Under the pieces are notes generated by a model. That model was not told where the DNA came from. It was given only the letters and a program-made list of their open reading frames with translations, and made no database searches. DNA of 64,000 bases, taken from contig NZ_SCUT01000040.1 in the NCBI RefSeq assembly GCF_004297265.1, positions 1-64,000 on the forward strand. Direction: 5' to 3'. Position numbers and translations under genes: made by a program. This document shows positions 45,120 to 53,780 of the stretch, in pieces. Position 1 is the first letter of the stretch. Each line of letters begins with the position of its first letter. The DNA is from Reyranella sp. (lineage in GTDB: Bacteria > Pseudomonadota > Alphaproteobacteria > Reyranellales > Reyranellaceae).

Positions 45120-45959
45120 ATGACTTTCCAGACCAAGAAACTGGGGCCCCACATGGCCGCCGCGGTCAGCGGCATCGACCTCAACATACCGGCTGACGAC
45201 GCGACGCAGGCCGCCCTGACGGGCGTGCTGCACGACAATCTGGTGATCTGCATCCGCGATCAGACCCTGGCGCCGCCGGCCTTTCTCGCGGCCATGTCGA
45301 GGTTCGGAACGCCGATGCTGCGCAAGCAGCTCGCCCGCACACCGGAATGCGCCGAGGTGAACATCATCTCAAGCGAGGACCGTGACGTGCTGGGCGACGG
45401 CAGGAAGATCGTGAACGGCGCCAACTGGCACACCGACGACAGTTTCATGCGGGCGCCCTGCTCGCTCACCATGCTCTACGGCGTGGAGGTTCCGTCGCGC
45501 GGCGGCGACACGCAGTTCACCAACATGTATGCGGCCTACGAGGACCTGTCGCCGGAGATGAAGGTGCGCATCGATCCGATGAAAGTGATCCACAAGTACC
45601 ATTCGAGCCGCAAGCTCAGCCGCATCTCGACCCGCCCGGCCGAGGAGATGGCGGCGATGCCCGAGGCGACGCATCCGCTGGTGCGCACCCATCCGGAAAC
45701 CGGCCGCAAGTCGCTCTATCTCAATCCCAACCGCATGGAACAGATCGAGGGCCTCGACCGCGCCGTGAGCGACAGGCTTCTCGACGAGCTGATCGCCCAT
45801 TCGACGCAGGCAAAATACGAGTACCGCCACGTCTGGCGGCAGGGCGACATCGTGATCTGGGACAACCGCTGCACGATGCACAAGGCCAACGCCGACTATC
45901 CCGAAGGCGAACGCCGGTTGATGCACCGGGTGATCGTGGCGGGCACCGAGCCGTTTTAG
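45120..45959 (+). CDS. TauD/TfdA-family 2-oxoglutarate-dependent dioxygenase
   Basis: A 279-residue Fe(II)/2-oxoglutarate dioxygenase. The iron ligands are His104 and Asp106 in NWHTDDSF and His254 in CTMHKAN; Arg265/266 of GERRL probably binds 2-oxoglutarate. Relatives act on taurine, 2,4-D or other alkyl/aryl acids and release sulfite or aldehyde. GGGAG before the ATG at 45120 fixes the start. It is divergent from the GST/HpaB pair and ends before a long hairpin. Confidence 0.88.
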   Translation: MTFQTKKLGPHMAAAVSGIDLNIPADDATQAALTGVLHDNLVICIRDQTLAPPAFLAAMSRFGTPMLRKQLARTPECAEVNIISSEDRDVLGDGRKIVNGANWHTDDSFMRAPCSLTMLYGVEVPSRGGDTQFTNMYAAYEDLSPEMKVRIDPMKVIHKYHSSRKLSRISTRPAEEMAAMPEATHPLVRTHPETGRKSLYLNPNRMEQIEGLDRAVSDRLLDELIAHSTQAKYEYRHVWRQGDIVIWDNRCTMHKANADYPEGERRLMHRVIVAGTEPF

Positions 45960-45972
45960 ATTGAAAGAAAGA

Positions 45973-46027
45973 ACCCGTCGTCTCGACCGGAGCCTCGCTT
46001 CGCGAGGCTCCGGTCGAGACGACGGGT
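45973..46027 (-). terminator. Very long perfect hairpin between convergent genes
   Basis: A perfect 26-bp stem (45973-45998 with 46002-46027) closed by a TTC loop occupies almost the whole gap between the TauD and ABC ATPase stops. Read on the minus strand it is followed by the T-rich run TTCTTTCTTTC, as expected for termination of the ABC operon. Confidence 0.7.
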
Positions 46028-46028
46028 G

Positions 46029-47093
46029 TTACGCTTCGAGCAGCACGCAATGCTCGGGCGAGAAGGACAGCGTCACGTCGGCGCCTTCCGGCAGAAGATT
46101 TGTCGGCGGGCGGCGGACGATCATCGCGCCGACCGGACTGTCGATAACGTACTGCACGAAATCGCCATGGAACAGGCGCTGGCGGACCTTGCCCGGCACA
46201 TGGTTCTCGCCGGCCATCGGCTCAAGCCCGATATAGGCGGTGCGGACGGCGACTTCCGTTTCGTTGCCGTGCGGCTTGTGCGGCGCCATGACCCTGAGCA
46301 CCGTGCCGCCTTCCGTGACGAACGTGTCGTCGCCGGCGGGCTTGCCCTTGATCAGGTTGGCCGAGCCCACGAAGTCGGCGACGAAGCGGCTGCGCGGCTT
46401 GTTGTAGATCTCTTCCGGTGTGCCGATCTGCTCGATGACGCCCACGTTCATGACGATGACTCGGTCGGAGATGGCCAGCGCCTCCTCCTGGTCGTGCGTG
46501 ACGTAGACCGAGGTGATGCCCAGCCGCCGCTGCAGCTCGCGCAGCTCGACCCGCATCTCGGCACGCAGCTTGGCATCGAGATTGGAAAGCGGTTCGTCGA
46601 ACAGGACGACGGTCGGCGAGAAGGCGATGGCGCGGGCCAGCGCCACGCGTTGCTGCTGGCCGCCCGACAGTTTCGACGCGCCGCGCTCGGCGAGATGGCG
46701 CATCTGCACCAGGTTCAGCGCGCGCTCGACATTCGCCTTGATGGCGTCCTGGGCCTGTTTACGTACCCGAAGACCGTAGGCGACGTTGTCGAACACGCTC
46801 ATATGCGGCCAGATGGCGTAGGACTGGAACACCATCGATACGCCGCGCTGCTCGGTCTGCACGTTGGTGCGCGTTGCCGCGTCGTACACCGCGCGGCCCT
46901 CGAGGCTGATGCGGCCGCCCGATGGATGCTCAAGCCCGGCAATGGCACGCAGGGTCGTGGTCTTGCCGCAACCCGACGGTCCGAGCAGGGTCAGGTGCTC
47001 ACCCCGGCCGACCGTGAAGCTCACCCCGTTCACCGCCACCTGGTCGCCGTAGCGCACGACCAGATCCTTCACTTCGATACGCGTCTCGCTCAC
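46029..47093 (-). CDS. ABC transporter ATPase, iron/putrescine type
   Basis: A 354-residue ATPase with a C-terminal TOBE-like domain. Walker A is GPSGCGKTT, followed by VFQSYAIWPHMSVFDNVAYG, signature LSGGQQQRVALARAIAF, Walker B VVLFDEPLSNLDA and the H-loop VYVTHDQEEAL. The class (PotA/FbpC) serves Fe3+, spermidine/putrescine or 2-aminoethylphosphonate importers. GTG at 47093 overlaps the permease stop by 4 bp; the long in-frame extension upstream shadows the permease. Confidence 0.92.
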   Translation of the reverse strand: MSETRIEVKDLVVRYGDQVAVNGVSFTVGRGEHLTLLGPSGCGKTTTLRAIAGLEHPSGGRISLEGRAVYDAATRTNVQTEQRGVSMVFQSYAIWPHMSVFDNVAYGLRVRKQAQDAIKANVERALNLVQMRHLAERGASKLSGGQQQRVALARAIAFSPTVVLFDEPLSNLDAKLRAEMRVELRELQRRLGITSVYVTHDQEEALAISDRVIVMNVGVIEQIGTPEEIYNKPRSRFVADFVGSANLIKGKPAGDDTFVTEGGTVLRVMAPHKPHGNETEVAVRTAYIGLEPMAGENHVPGKVRQRLFHGDFVQYVIDSPVGAMIVRRPPTNLLPEGADVTLSFSPEHCVLLEA

Positions 47094-48796
47094 TGCAGCT
47101 CCTTGGTCATGCCGCGGGCTACGCGGAACAGGATGACCAACGCCACGATCACGGTGAAGGTCTGGATCAGCGCCATCGCCGCCGTCAGCTCGGTGCCGCT
47201 GGTGGCGAAGGCGCTGACGATCGACGGCGCGATCACCTTGGCGTTGGGCCCCATCAGGAAGGCCGAGGCACCCAGCTCGCGCACGCAGGCCATGAAGATC
47301 AGCAGCCACGCCGCCAGGATGCCGGGCTTGAGCAGCGGCAAGGTGACGGTGCGCATCTGGTAGCCCCAGGAGGCGCCGCAGACGCGCGCACACTCCTCCA
47401 GGCTCTTGTCGATCTGCAGCACCACGCCCGCCAGGGTACGCACGCCCAGCGGCAGCATGACGGTGAAATAGGCCAGCGCGAGCAGCCACAGGGTGCCGTA
47501 AATGCCGATCGGGATGTTGAGCCAGGCCCACAACAACGCCAGGCCGAAGACGAGGCGCGGCACGGCCTGTGGGAACATCACCAGATACTCGATGGCGCCG
47601 CGGCCGCGCAGTTGCGAGCGATAGATGATCCAGACCAGGAGCGCCATGATCACCACGCCGACCGTGGCGACCCCAAGGCCCAGCATGATGCTGTTGAACA
47701 GCGCCGTGCGCACCGGACCGAGGGACAGCGCCGTATGGTAGTTGGCGAGGGTCCACTGCGCCTGGTCCAGGAGCACGGTTGCGAACCGCTGCAGCGAGGT
47801 CATGAGCAGTGCCGCGATCGGAAAGACCACCGCCAGCGCCACGTAGAGCGCACAGACGCTGAACAGCACCCAGGCGAGCCGTCCCATCTCCATCGGTCGC
47901 GGCCGGAAAGCCTTGCCGCTGATGGTGGTGAAGGTACCGCGGCGGATCATGCGCCTGTAGAAGGACAACATGAGGAACATGACGACGAACAGGGACAGGC
48001 CCATCGCCGAGGCGCGGCCGTAGTCAGGCGGATAGGACAGCGTCGAATCCCAGATCGCCGTGGTGATGACGTAGATGCGGCCGGGAATGCCAAGCACCAG
48101 GGCGGCGGCGAACGAGCCCAGCATCTCCGCGAAGACGAACAGCATGGCGCCCAGCACGCCCGGCATCACCAGCGGCAGCGTCACGGTGAGCATGGTGCGG
48201 AGCTTGGAGGCGCCCATGACCCTCGCCGATTCCTCGAGCGCCGGGTCCATCGACTTCATGGAGGCCGAGATCATCACGAAGGCGACCGTGCCCTCGAACA
48301 GGGCCATCACCCAGGCGATGCCGAAATGGGTGTAGATATCGGCAATGTCGCCGGTGCCGCCCACCGCCTTCCACAGCTGGTTGACGAAGCCGCTCTTGGG
48401 TCCGGCGATCACCGCCCAGGCCAGCGCACCGACCAGGGGAGTCATGTAGTAAGGCAGTTCCATCAGCCGCTCGAGCTTCTCGCGGCCCGGCACGTTGGTG
48501 CGCGTCAGGATCCAGGCCAGCGTGAAGCCGATGAAGATCGCCATCACGGTGGCCATCACCGCAATGATCAGCGTGTTCCAGACGGTCTTCAGATCCTCCT
48601 CGAAGATCGCGATGTAGTTGGCGATTCCGAACTCGACCGGCGGAAACGCCATCGGATCGCCGACGTTCAGCGACTCCTCGACCAGGAACACCATCGGGAG
48701 CAGGACCAGGAAGCCGACGATCAGAAGGACCGCCAGCGTCGTCAAGGCCTGCCCGTTCAGTCGTGGGCGCGATATGCCCGTGGAAGCATCAGCCAA
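47090..48796 (-). CDS. ABC transporter permease, fused two-domain (FbpB-type)
   Basis: A 568-residue permease with about twelve membrane helices in two homologous halves. Each half carries an EAA loop: ALEESARVMGASKLRTMLTV near 190 and SLEECARVCGASWGYQMRTV near 465. The fused form is typical of Fe3+ and related importers, so one gene supplies the whole channel. It lies between the binding-protein gene (3 bp) and the ATPase (overlap). Confidence 0.92.
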   Translation of the reverse strand: MADASTGISRPRLNGQALTTLAVLLIVGFLVLLPMVFLVEESLNVGDPMAFPPVEFGIANYIAIFEEDLKTVWNTLIIAVMATVMAIFIGFTLAWILTRTNVPGREKLERLMELPYYMTPLVGALAWAVIAGPKSGFVNQLWKAVGGTGDIADIYTHFGIAWVMALFEGTVAFVMISASMKSMDPALEESARVMGASKLRTMLTVTLPLVMPGVLGAMLFVFAEMLGSFAAALVLGIPGRIYVITTAIWDSTLSYPPDYGRASAMGLSLFVVMFLMLSFYRRMIRRGTFTTISGKAFRPRPMEMGRLAWVLFSVCALYVALAVVFPIAALLMTSLQRFATVLLDQAQWTLANYHTALSLGPVRTALFNSIMLGLGVATVGVVIMALLVWIIYRSQLRGRGAIEYLVMFPQAVPRLVFGLALLWAWLNIPIGIYGTLWLLALAYFTVMLPLGVRTLAGVVLQIDKSLEECARVCGASWGYQMRTVTLPLLKPGILAAWLLIFMACVRELGASAFLMGPNAKVIAPSIVSAFATSGTELTAAMALIQTFTVIVALVILFRVARGMTKELQ

Positions 48797-48799
48797 AGC

Positions 48800-49894
48800 C
48801 TAGCGCCCGGTACCGACGATGCGGTTCCATTCCTTGGCGAAGGCCGGACGATCCTTCTCGAAGGCGTTCCAGTCGGCCGGCGAGAGCAGCTTCATCTTGC
48901 TGAGCGGCACGGTGTCTGCCCCACCCGGCGGCGGTACGTCCGGGCGCGGGGAATGGAGCAGCAGGGCGTCGGCGAGCGCCTTCTGGCCGACCGGCGAGAG
49001 GAACCAGTCCATGAACAGTTCGGCGGCGTTGGGATGCGGCGCCTGGTCGACGATGCCGTAGGTCTCGGGCACGGCCGGCACGCCGGTTTCCGGGAAGACG
49101 AAGGCGAGCGGCGCGCCCTTCGCCTTGAACTCGATGTAGCCCGAATACTGGGCGCCCATGATGATCTTGTCCTGGCCGTCGACCAGGCGGCCATACTGCT
49201 GGACATAGGAGTCGAAGGCGCGCGGCTTCTGCTCGCCGAACTTCTTGAAGTAGTCCATGCCGAGGATCGGCATCAGCATGTACCAGACACCGTGCTGCAG
49301 GCCCGAATTCGACACCTTGACGTTGATGCTGTCCTTCCATTTCGGATCGAGCAGGTCTTCCCACTTCTTCGGAGCCTCGGCGGCCGACACCTGGTTGGGA
49401 TTGTAGGCAATGCCGGCCATGATGACCGAGCCCCAGGTCCAGAAGCCCTCCGGCTGGCTCTTCGCCTCCTTGGGGAAGAACTGCATCTCGGGCGAGATGT
49501 ACTGGCGGAAGCCGCCCTTGCGCTGGAAGTCCAGGATCATGCCCATGTCGGAAATCTGGATCACGTCGACCAGATAGGACTTGGCCTGCCGCTCCGACAG
49601 AACCTTGGCATAGAGCGCGCCGGCCTGCAGGCGGACGTAGCTGGTCTTGATCTCGGGGAACAGCTTGTTGAAGGCGGCCAGCAGCTTGACCTGGCCCTGC
49701 TCGGGATCGGTCGAGTAGAGCGTGAAGGCACCTTCGGCCTTGGCCTTCGCCACATCGGCGCAGGTCTTGAAACCTTCCATCTGCTTGGGGTCGGCGCAGA
49801 GCTTGGCCCCGCCGGAGCCTTGGGCGTTGGCCGTGGAAGCGGCGGCCAAAGCGATAGCGCACAGAGCCGCGGATGCGGCAGCGAACAGCTTCAT
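48800..49894 (-). CDS. ABC transporter substrate-binding protein, Fe3+/PotD-like
   Basis: A 364-residue periplasmic protein with a signal peptide (cleavage near ANAQ, residue 25). It has a type II binding-protein fold: AKAEGAFTLYSTDPEQGQVK, then LLAAFNKLFPEIKTSYVRLQ, IMAGIAYNPNQVSAAEAPKK and a late EWNRIVG. An unusual extra segment with two cysteines (LCADPKQMEGFKTCADVAKA) precedes the domain and may form a disulfide. Relatives bind ferric iron or small organic ligands; the neighbouring hydantoinase genes suggest an organic ligand. GGAGGAAAC precedes the ATG. Confidence 0.87.
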   Translation of the reverse strand: MKLFAAASAALCAIALAAASTANAQGSGGAKLCADPKQMEGFKTCADVAKAKAEGAFTLYSTDPEQGQVKLLAAFNKLFPEIKTSYVRLQAGALYAKVLSERQAKSYLVDVIQISDMGMILDFQRKGGFRQYISPEMQFFPKEAKSQPEGFWTWGSVIMAGIAYNPNQVSAAEAPKKWEDLLDPKWKDSINVKVSNSGLQHGVWYMLMPILGMDYFKKFGEQKPRAFDSYVQQYGRLVDGQDKIIMGAQYSGYIEFKAKGAPLAFVFPETGVPAVPETYGIVDQAPHPNAAELFMDWFLSPVGQKALADALLLHSPRPDVPPPGGADTVPLSKMKLLSPADWNAFEKDRPAFAKEWNRIVGTGR

Positions 49895-49962
49895 TGTTTC
49901 CTCCGATTGGCTCTTATTTGCAGCGAGCGTAACGGCCGCTGCCCGGAGGTTCAATCGCTGTG

Positions 49963-51594
49963 TTAATCGTCTCCCTGATACGCTGACTGCACCGTCACGT
50001 ATCCCGCCGCGATGTCTGCCGCGAGGGCCGCCGCGGAGCGCAACTTCGGATCGCCGTGACCGCCGCCGCCCGGCGTGCCCAGCGAAACGGTATCGCCCTT
50101 GTTCAGCACATACTGCTTCTTGGGATCGGTCTTCTCGCCGTTGATGCACAGTTCGCCCGGCGCACCATCCTTGCCGCCCTCGATGCCGAAGGCCGGAAAG
50201 AGAGTCCGCTCGGCGAGGAACGAGACGGCGATCGGCGTCTCGCTGCGGCTCTCGATCAGGATCTCCTGTCCCAGCCCGCCGCGATGACGGCCGGCGCCGC
50301 CGGAGTCGGGACGCAGCTTCTTGTGGTGGAAACGCAGCGGCGCGATGTGCTCGCTGATCTCGATCGAGGTCGAGCTGACGTTGGAGGGCCACGACAGGCA
50401 CGTGACGCCGTCGCGCTGCGTATTGCCGCCCATGCCGCCATTGTAGAAGAACATGTTGGCGTAGGGCTTGCCGCCTTCGCGCACGCCCGACTGGTTCATG
50501 CCCCACATCGGCGAACCGCAGGCGGCCATCACCCGCTCGGGCACGATCTGGCCGAGGCAGCCGAACACCAGCATCGGGATGTAGTGGCCGATCAGCATGC
50601 GCGAGCCGCCCGGCGCCGGGAATTGCGGATTGACGATGCAGCCAGGCGGCGCGGTGAGCGTGATCGGCCGCCACGCGCCTTCGTTGTTGGGCAGGTTGGA
50701 GTTGGTGCAGACCTTCACCCCATACATGCACATCGCGTTCGTGTAGCACATTGCGCAGTTGATCGCCCGGTCGACCTGGGCGTCGGTGCCCGCGAAGTCG
50801 ATCAGGATCTCGTCGCCCTTGATGGTGAGCGCCATCCTGATCGTGATCGGCTTGTCCATGATGCCGTCGGTCTTGAGTTCGCTGCGATACGTGCCGTCCG
50901 GCAGTTCGAGGATGGCGGCCCGCATCGCCGCCTCGCAACGGCCCTGGATCTCGCGTGCCAGGTCGGTGAGATCGGGCAGCCCGTAATTCTCCATCAGGAC
51001 CAGCAGCCGGTCTTCCATCAGGTCGAGCGCGACGATCTGGGCGTAAAGATCGCCCATGGTCTGGTCGGGCGTGCGCACGTTCTTGCGGATCAGCGCCACC
51101 AGCGTCTCGTCGGTCCGGCCCGCCGCGATCATCTTCATCGGCGGGATCTGCAGGCCTTCCTCGAAGACTTCGCGCGGCTCGGGGCTGCGGATCTTGCCGC
51201 CGATGTCAGGCACGTGGGCCGTCGTGGCGCTGAAGGCGATCAGCTTGCCGTTGCGGAAGATCGGCTTGGCCAGGGTGACGTCAGGCAGATGGCCGGTGCC
51301 CAGCCAGATATCGTTGGTGATCAGCACGTCGCCCGGCGAAAGCTGGTCTTCCGGAAAGTGACGCAGGAAGTGCTTCACCGTCTCGGGCAGCGTCCCGATG
51401 AAGCTCGGGATGCTTTCGCTCGCCTGGACCAGCGACTGGCCCGACGCGTCGGTCACGACGCAGGAGAAGTCGTAGCTCTCGCGCACCAGCGTCGAGAACG
51501 ACGTCCGCACCATGGCGGCCGCTGCTTCGTCGACCAGCGAGATCAGCCGGCGCCACAGCAGTTCCAGTTCGATGGCATCGAAGGTGCGGCTCAT
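49963..51594 (-). CDS. hyuB: Hydantoinase B/oxoprolinase family subunit
   Basis: A 543-residue HyuB-family protein (FDAIELELLWRRLISLVDEA at the start, NDIWLGTGHLPDVTLAKPIF, HVPDIGG, FAGTDAQVDRAINCAM, GGAGRHRGGLGQEILIES). With the A subunit it forms an ATP-dependent ring-opening amidase (N-methylhydantoinase, 5-oxoprolinase) or a carboxylase of the acetone/acetophenone type. The substrate is undefined. It is separated from hyuA by a 103-bp gap that holds a REP-like element. Confidence 0.9.
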   Translation of the reverse strand: MSRTFDAIELELLWRRLISLVDEAAAAMVRTSFSTLVRESYDFSCVVTDASGQSLVQASESIPSFIGTLPETVKHFLRHFPEDQLSPGDVLITNDIWLGTGHLPDVTLAKPIFRNGKLIAFSATTAHVPDIGGKIRSPEPREVFEEGLQIPPMKMIAAGRTDETLVALIRKNVRTPDQTMGDLYAQIVALDLMEDRLLVLMENYGLPDLTDLAREIQGRCEAAMRAAILELPDGTYRSELKTDGIMDKPITIRMALTIKGDEILIDFAGTDAQVDRAINCAMCYTNAMCMYGVKVCTNSNLPNNEGAWRPITLTAPPGCIVNPQFPAPGGSRMLIGHYIPMLVFGCLGQIVPERVMAACGSPMWGMNQSGVREGGKPYANMFFYNGGMGGNTQRDGVTCLSWPSNVSSTSIEISEHIAPLRFHHKKLRPDSGGAGRHRGGLGQEILIESRSETPIAVSFLAERTLFPAFGIEGGKDGAPGELCINGEKTDPKKQYVLNKGDTVSLGTPGGGGHGDPKLRSAAALAADIAAGYVTVQSAYQGDD

Positions 51595-51612
51595 GGGAAC
51601 GCCCTCATGGCT

Positions 51613-51687
51613 GGGAGCGCGCCACTCCAGTGGCGCTCATGGGAACCTGCAACAGACGAAGATGCGCCACTGGAGTGGCGCGCTCCC
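51613..51687. repeat. REP-like inverted pair between hyuA and hyuB
   Basis: Arms 51613-51636 and 51664-51687 (24 bp) are exact inverse complements. Each arm contains the inner palindrome GCGCCACTCCAGTGGCGC. Against the element at 39197-39261 only two positions of the unit differ (A to C and T to G), and they pair with each other in the inner stem. Confidence 0.75.
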
Positions 51688-51697
51688 GGCAAAGACA

Positions 51698-53767
51698 TCA
51701 GTTTGCCTCCGCCAGGATGGAGCCGTCTGCCAGCAGCCGCGCCCTGGCGTTCGGGCCGACGATGAAGGTGCTTTCGTTCTCCTCGAACACGGCGGGGCCT
51801 TCGACGCTCACGCCGGGTTCGAGCGCGTAGCGATCCCAGACCTGCGTCGGCAGCGTCTTGCCTTCGTCGGGGAAGAACACCGGCCGCGTGCCCTTGAGTG
51901 CCGCGGCCGAAGCATGGCGCGGCAGTTCGAGCTTGCCGCCGGTGCCGGGCATCGGCGCGCTGACCGAGAGACGCAGCGCCACGAACTGGATGGCCGCCCC
52001 CGGCGGTGTGCGGGCGAACAGCGCCTTGTAGGCCGCCTCGAAGGCGGTCTTCACGGCCGCCTCGGTCAGATCCTGCGGCAGCACGACCGTGATCTCGCTG
52101 CCCTGCCCGATGTAGCGCATGTCCGCGAGTTGACGCACGGTGCGGCCCTCGATGGCGGCGCCCGTCAGGCGCAGCACGTCGAGCGACTCCTTCTCGAGGC
52201 CGGCGAAGATGCGCCCGGCCGCCGCGAGATCGGCACCCGCCAGCGGTGTCGTGAAGCTCGCGACGCGATCGACACGGGCCGGCGCCATCAGCATGCCGAT
52301 GGTGCTGCCGGCCCCCGCACCCGGCGGACAGACGACACGACTGACGCCGAGCTTGCGTGCGACGTGCCAGGCATGGACCGGCCCTGCCCCGCCGGTCGCC
52401 AACAGCGCATATTCCGACGGAACGCGCCCGCGCTCGGCGATGGCGACGCGAGCGGCACCGGCCATATTCTCGTTCACCACGTCGTGGACGCCGAAGGCCG
52501 CCCGGCCCGGCTCGACACCCAGCACACCGGCCAGTTTGCCGAAGGCAGCATTCGTTGCTGCCGCGTCGATCTTCATGGCGCCGCCGAGGAAGAAGTCGGC
52601 GTTTAGATAGCCCAAGGTCAGATCGGCGTCGGTCACCGTGGCGTCCGTACCACCGCGGCCGTAGCAGGCGGGCCCGGGCTGCGCACCGCTGCTTTCCGGC
52701 CCGACATTGAGCGTACCGAGGTCGCTCCTGTGCGCGATGGAGCCGCCGCCGGCACCGATCTCGATCAGCTCGACCGTGGCGATCTGGATGGGCAGGCCCG
52801 AGCCGCGCAGAAAGCGCTTCTCGCGGGCCGCCTCGAATCCCCAGGCAACCAGCGGCTCGCCGTCGTCGACCAGCGCCAGCTTGGCGGTCGTCCCGCCCAT
52901 GTCGAAGGCCAGTACGCGTTCCAGGCCCGCATTGCGACCGAACCAGGCGCCGGCCAGCGCGCCGGCCGCGGGTCCGCTTTCCAGCAACTGGACCGGCGCA
53001 CGCTTGGCCTCGCTCACATGGGTGAGGCCACCGTTGGACAGCATCAGGAACAGACCGCCCGGAATCCCCTCGGCGCGCAGCGCCTGCTCCAGGCGTTCGA
53101 GATAGATCTCGGCCAGCGGCCGCACATAGGCGTTGGCCACCGTCGTGCTGGCCCGCAGGTACTCGCGGATCTCCGGCGCGATGTCCGACGAAAGCGAGAG
53201 CGACAGGTTCTGGAAACGCTCTGCCACCGCCGCGCCGATTTTCCGCTCATGCGCGGCATTGGCATAGGAGTGCAGGAAGCAGATGGCGAGGCTTTCCACG
53301 CCCTGCTCCACCAGGTCGGCCACCTCGGCGAGCGCCGCATCGACATCCAGCGCGATCTCGACGCTGCCGTCCGGCCCCAGCCGCTCCTTCGCCTCACGAC
53401 GCCAGGCGCGCTGCACCAGTGGCTTCGGCATCTCGATGAAGAGGTCGTAGAGCTCGTACTTGCGCTCGCGCGCGATCTCCAGCACGTCGCCGAAGCCCGC
53501 CGTGGTGAGCAGGCCGGTCCTGGCGCCCTTGCGCTCGATCAGCGCGTTGGTGAACAGCGTCGTCGCGTGGACGACGCGGCCGATCTCCTGCGGCCTGGCG
53601 CCTGCTTTCTCCAGCACGCGCCGCGTGCCTTCGAGCGCACCGCGGGCCGGATCGTCCGGTGTCGTACTTTCCTTCCAGATGACGGCCCGCCCGGTCCGCG
53701 TATCGTGGATGACGAGGTCGGTGAAAGTTCCCCCGATGTCGATTCCGAGGGAAAGCGGCGCACTCAT
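51698..53767 (-). CDS. hyuA: Hydantoinase A/oxoprolinase family subunit
   Basis: A 689-residue HyuA-type subunit with an actin-like ATPase fold: LGIDIGGTFTDLVI at the start, VVHATTLFTNALIERKGART, LESGPAAGALAGAW, VLAFDMGGTTAKLALVDDG and IGAGGGSIAH. It supplies ATP-dependent activation for the amide-cleaving or carboxylating complex with HyuB. A Bug receptor precedes it by 13 bp, and an ABC importer follows hyuB, so two uptake systems flank this enzyme. AAGGA precedes the ATG. Confidence 0.92.
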   Translation of the reverse strand: MSAPLSLGIDIGGTFTDLVIHDTRTGRAVIWKESTTPDDPARGALEGTRRVLEKAGARPQEIGRVVHATTLFTNALIERKGARTGLLTTAGFGDVLEIARERKYELYDLFIEMPKPLVQRAWRREAKERLGPDGSVEIALDVDAALAEVADLVEQGVESLAICFLHSYANAAHERKIGAAVAERFQNLSLSLSSDIAPEIREYLRASTTVANAYVRPLAEIYLERLEQALRAEGIPGGLFLMLSNGGLTHVSEAKRAPVQLLESGPAAGALAGAWFGRNAGLERVLAFDMGGTTAKLALVDDGEPLVAWGFEAAREKRFLRGSGLPIQIATVELIEIGAGGGSIAHRSDLGTLNVGPESSGAQPGPACYGRGGTDATVTDADLTLGYLNADFFLGGAMKIDAAATNAAFGKLAGVLGVEPGRAAFGVHDVVNENMAGAARVAIAERGRVPSEYALLATGGAGPVHAWHVARKLGVSRVVCPPGAGAGSTIGMLMAPARVDRVASFTTPLAGADLAAAGRIFAGLEKESLDVLRLTGAAIEGRTVRQLADMRYIGQGSEITVVLPQDLTEAAVKTAFEAAYKALFARTPPGAAIQFVALRLSVSAPMPGTGGKLELPRHASAAALKGTRPVFFPDEGKTLPTQVWDRYALEPGVSVEGPAVFEENESTFIVGPNARARLLADGSILAEAN

Positions 53768-53780
53768 TACACGTCCTTTG

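Noticed and set aside
47612..49966. A 784-codon open frame on the plus strand
   Set aside because: Antisense shadow of the ABC permease and binding-protein genes, low-complexity Arg/His/Gln product, no ribosome-binding site.
48800..50938. A 712-codon frame that would fuse an upstream region to the ABC binding protein
   Set aside because: The first 348 codons overlap hyuB out of frame. The true gene starts at the ATG at 49894 with a signal peptide and a good ribosome-binding site.
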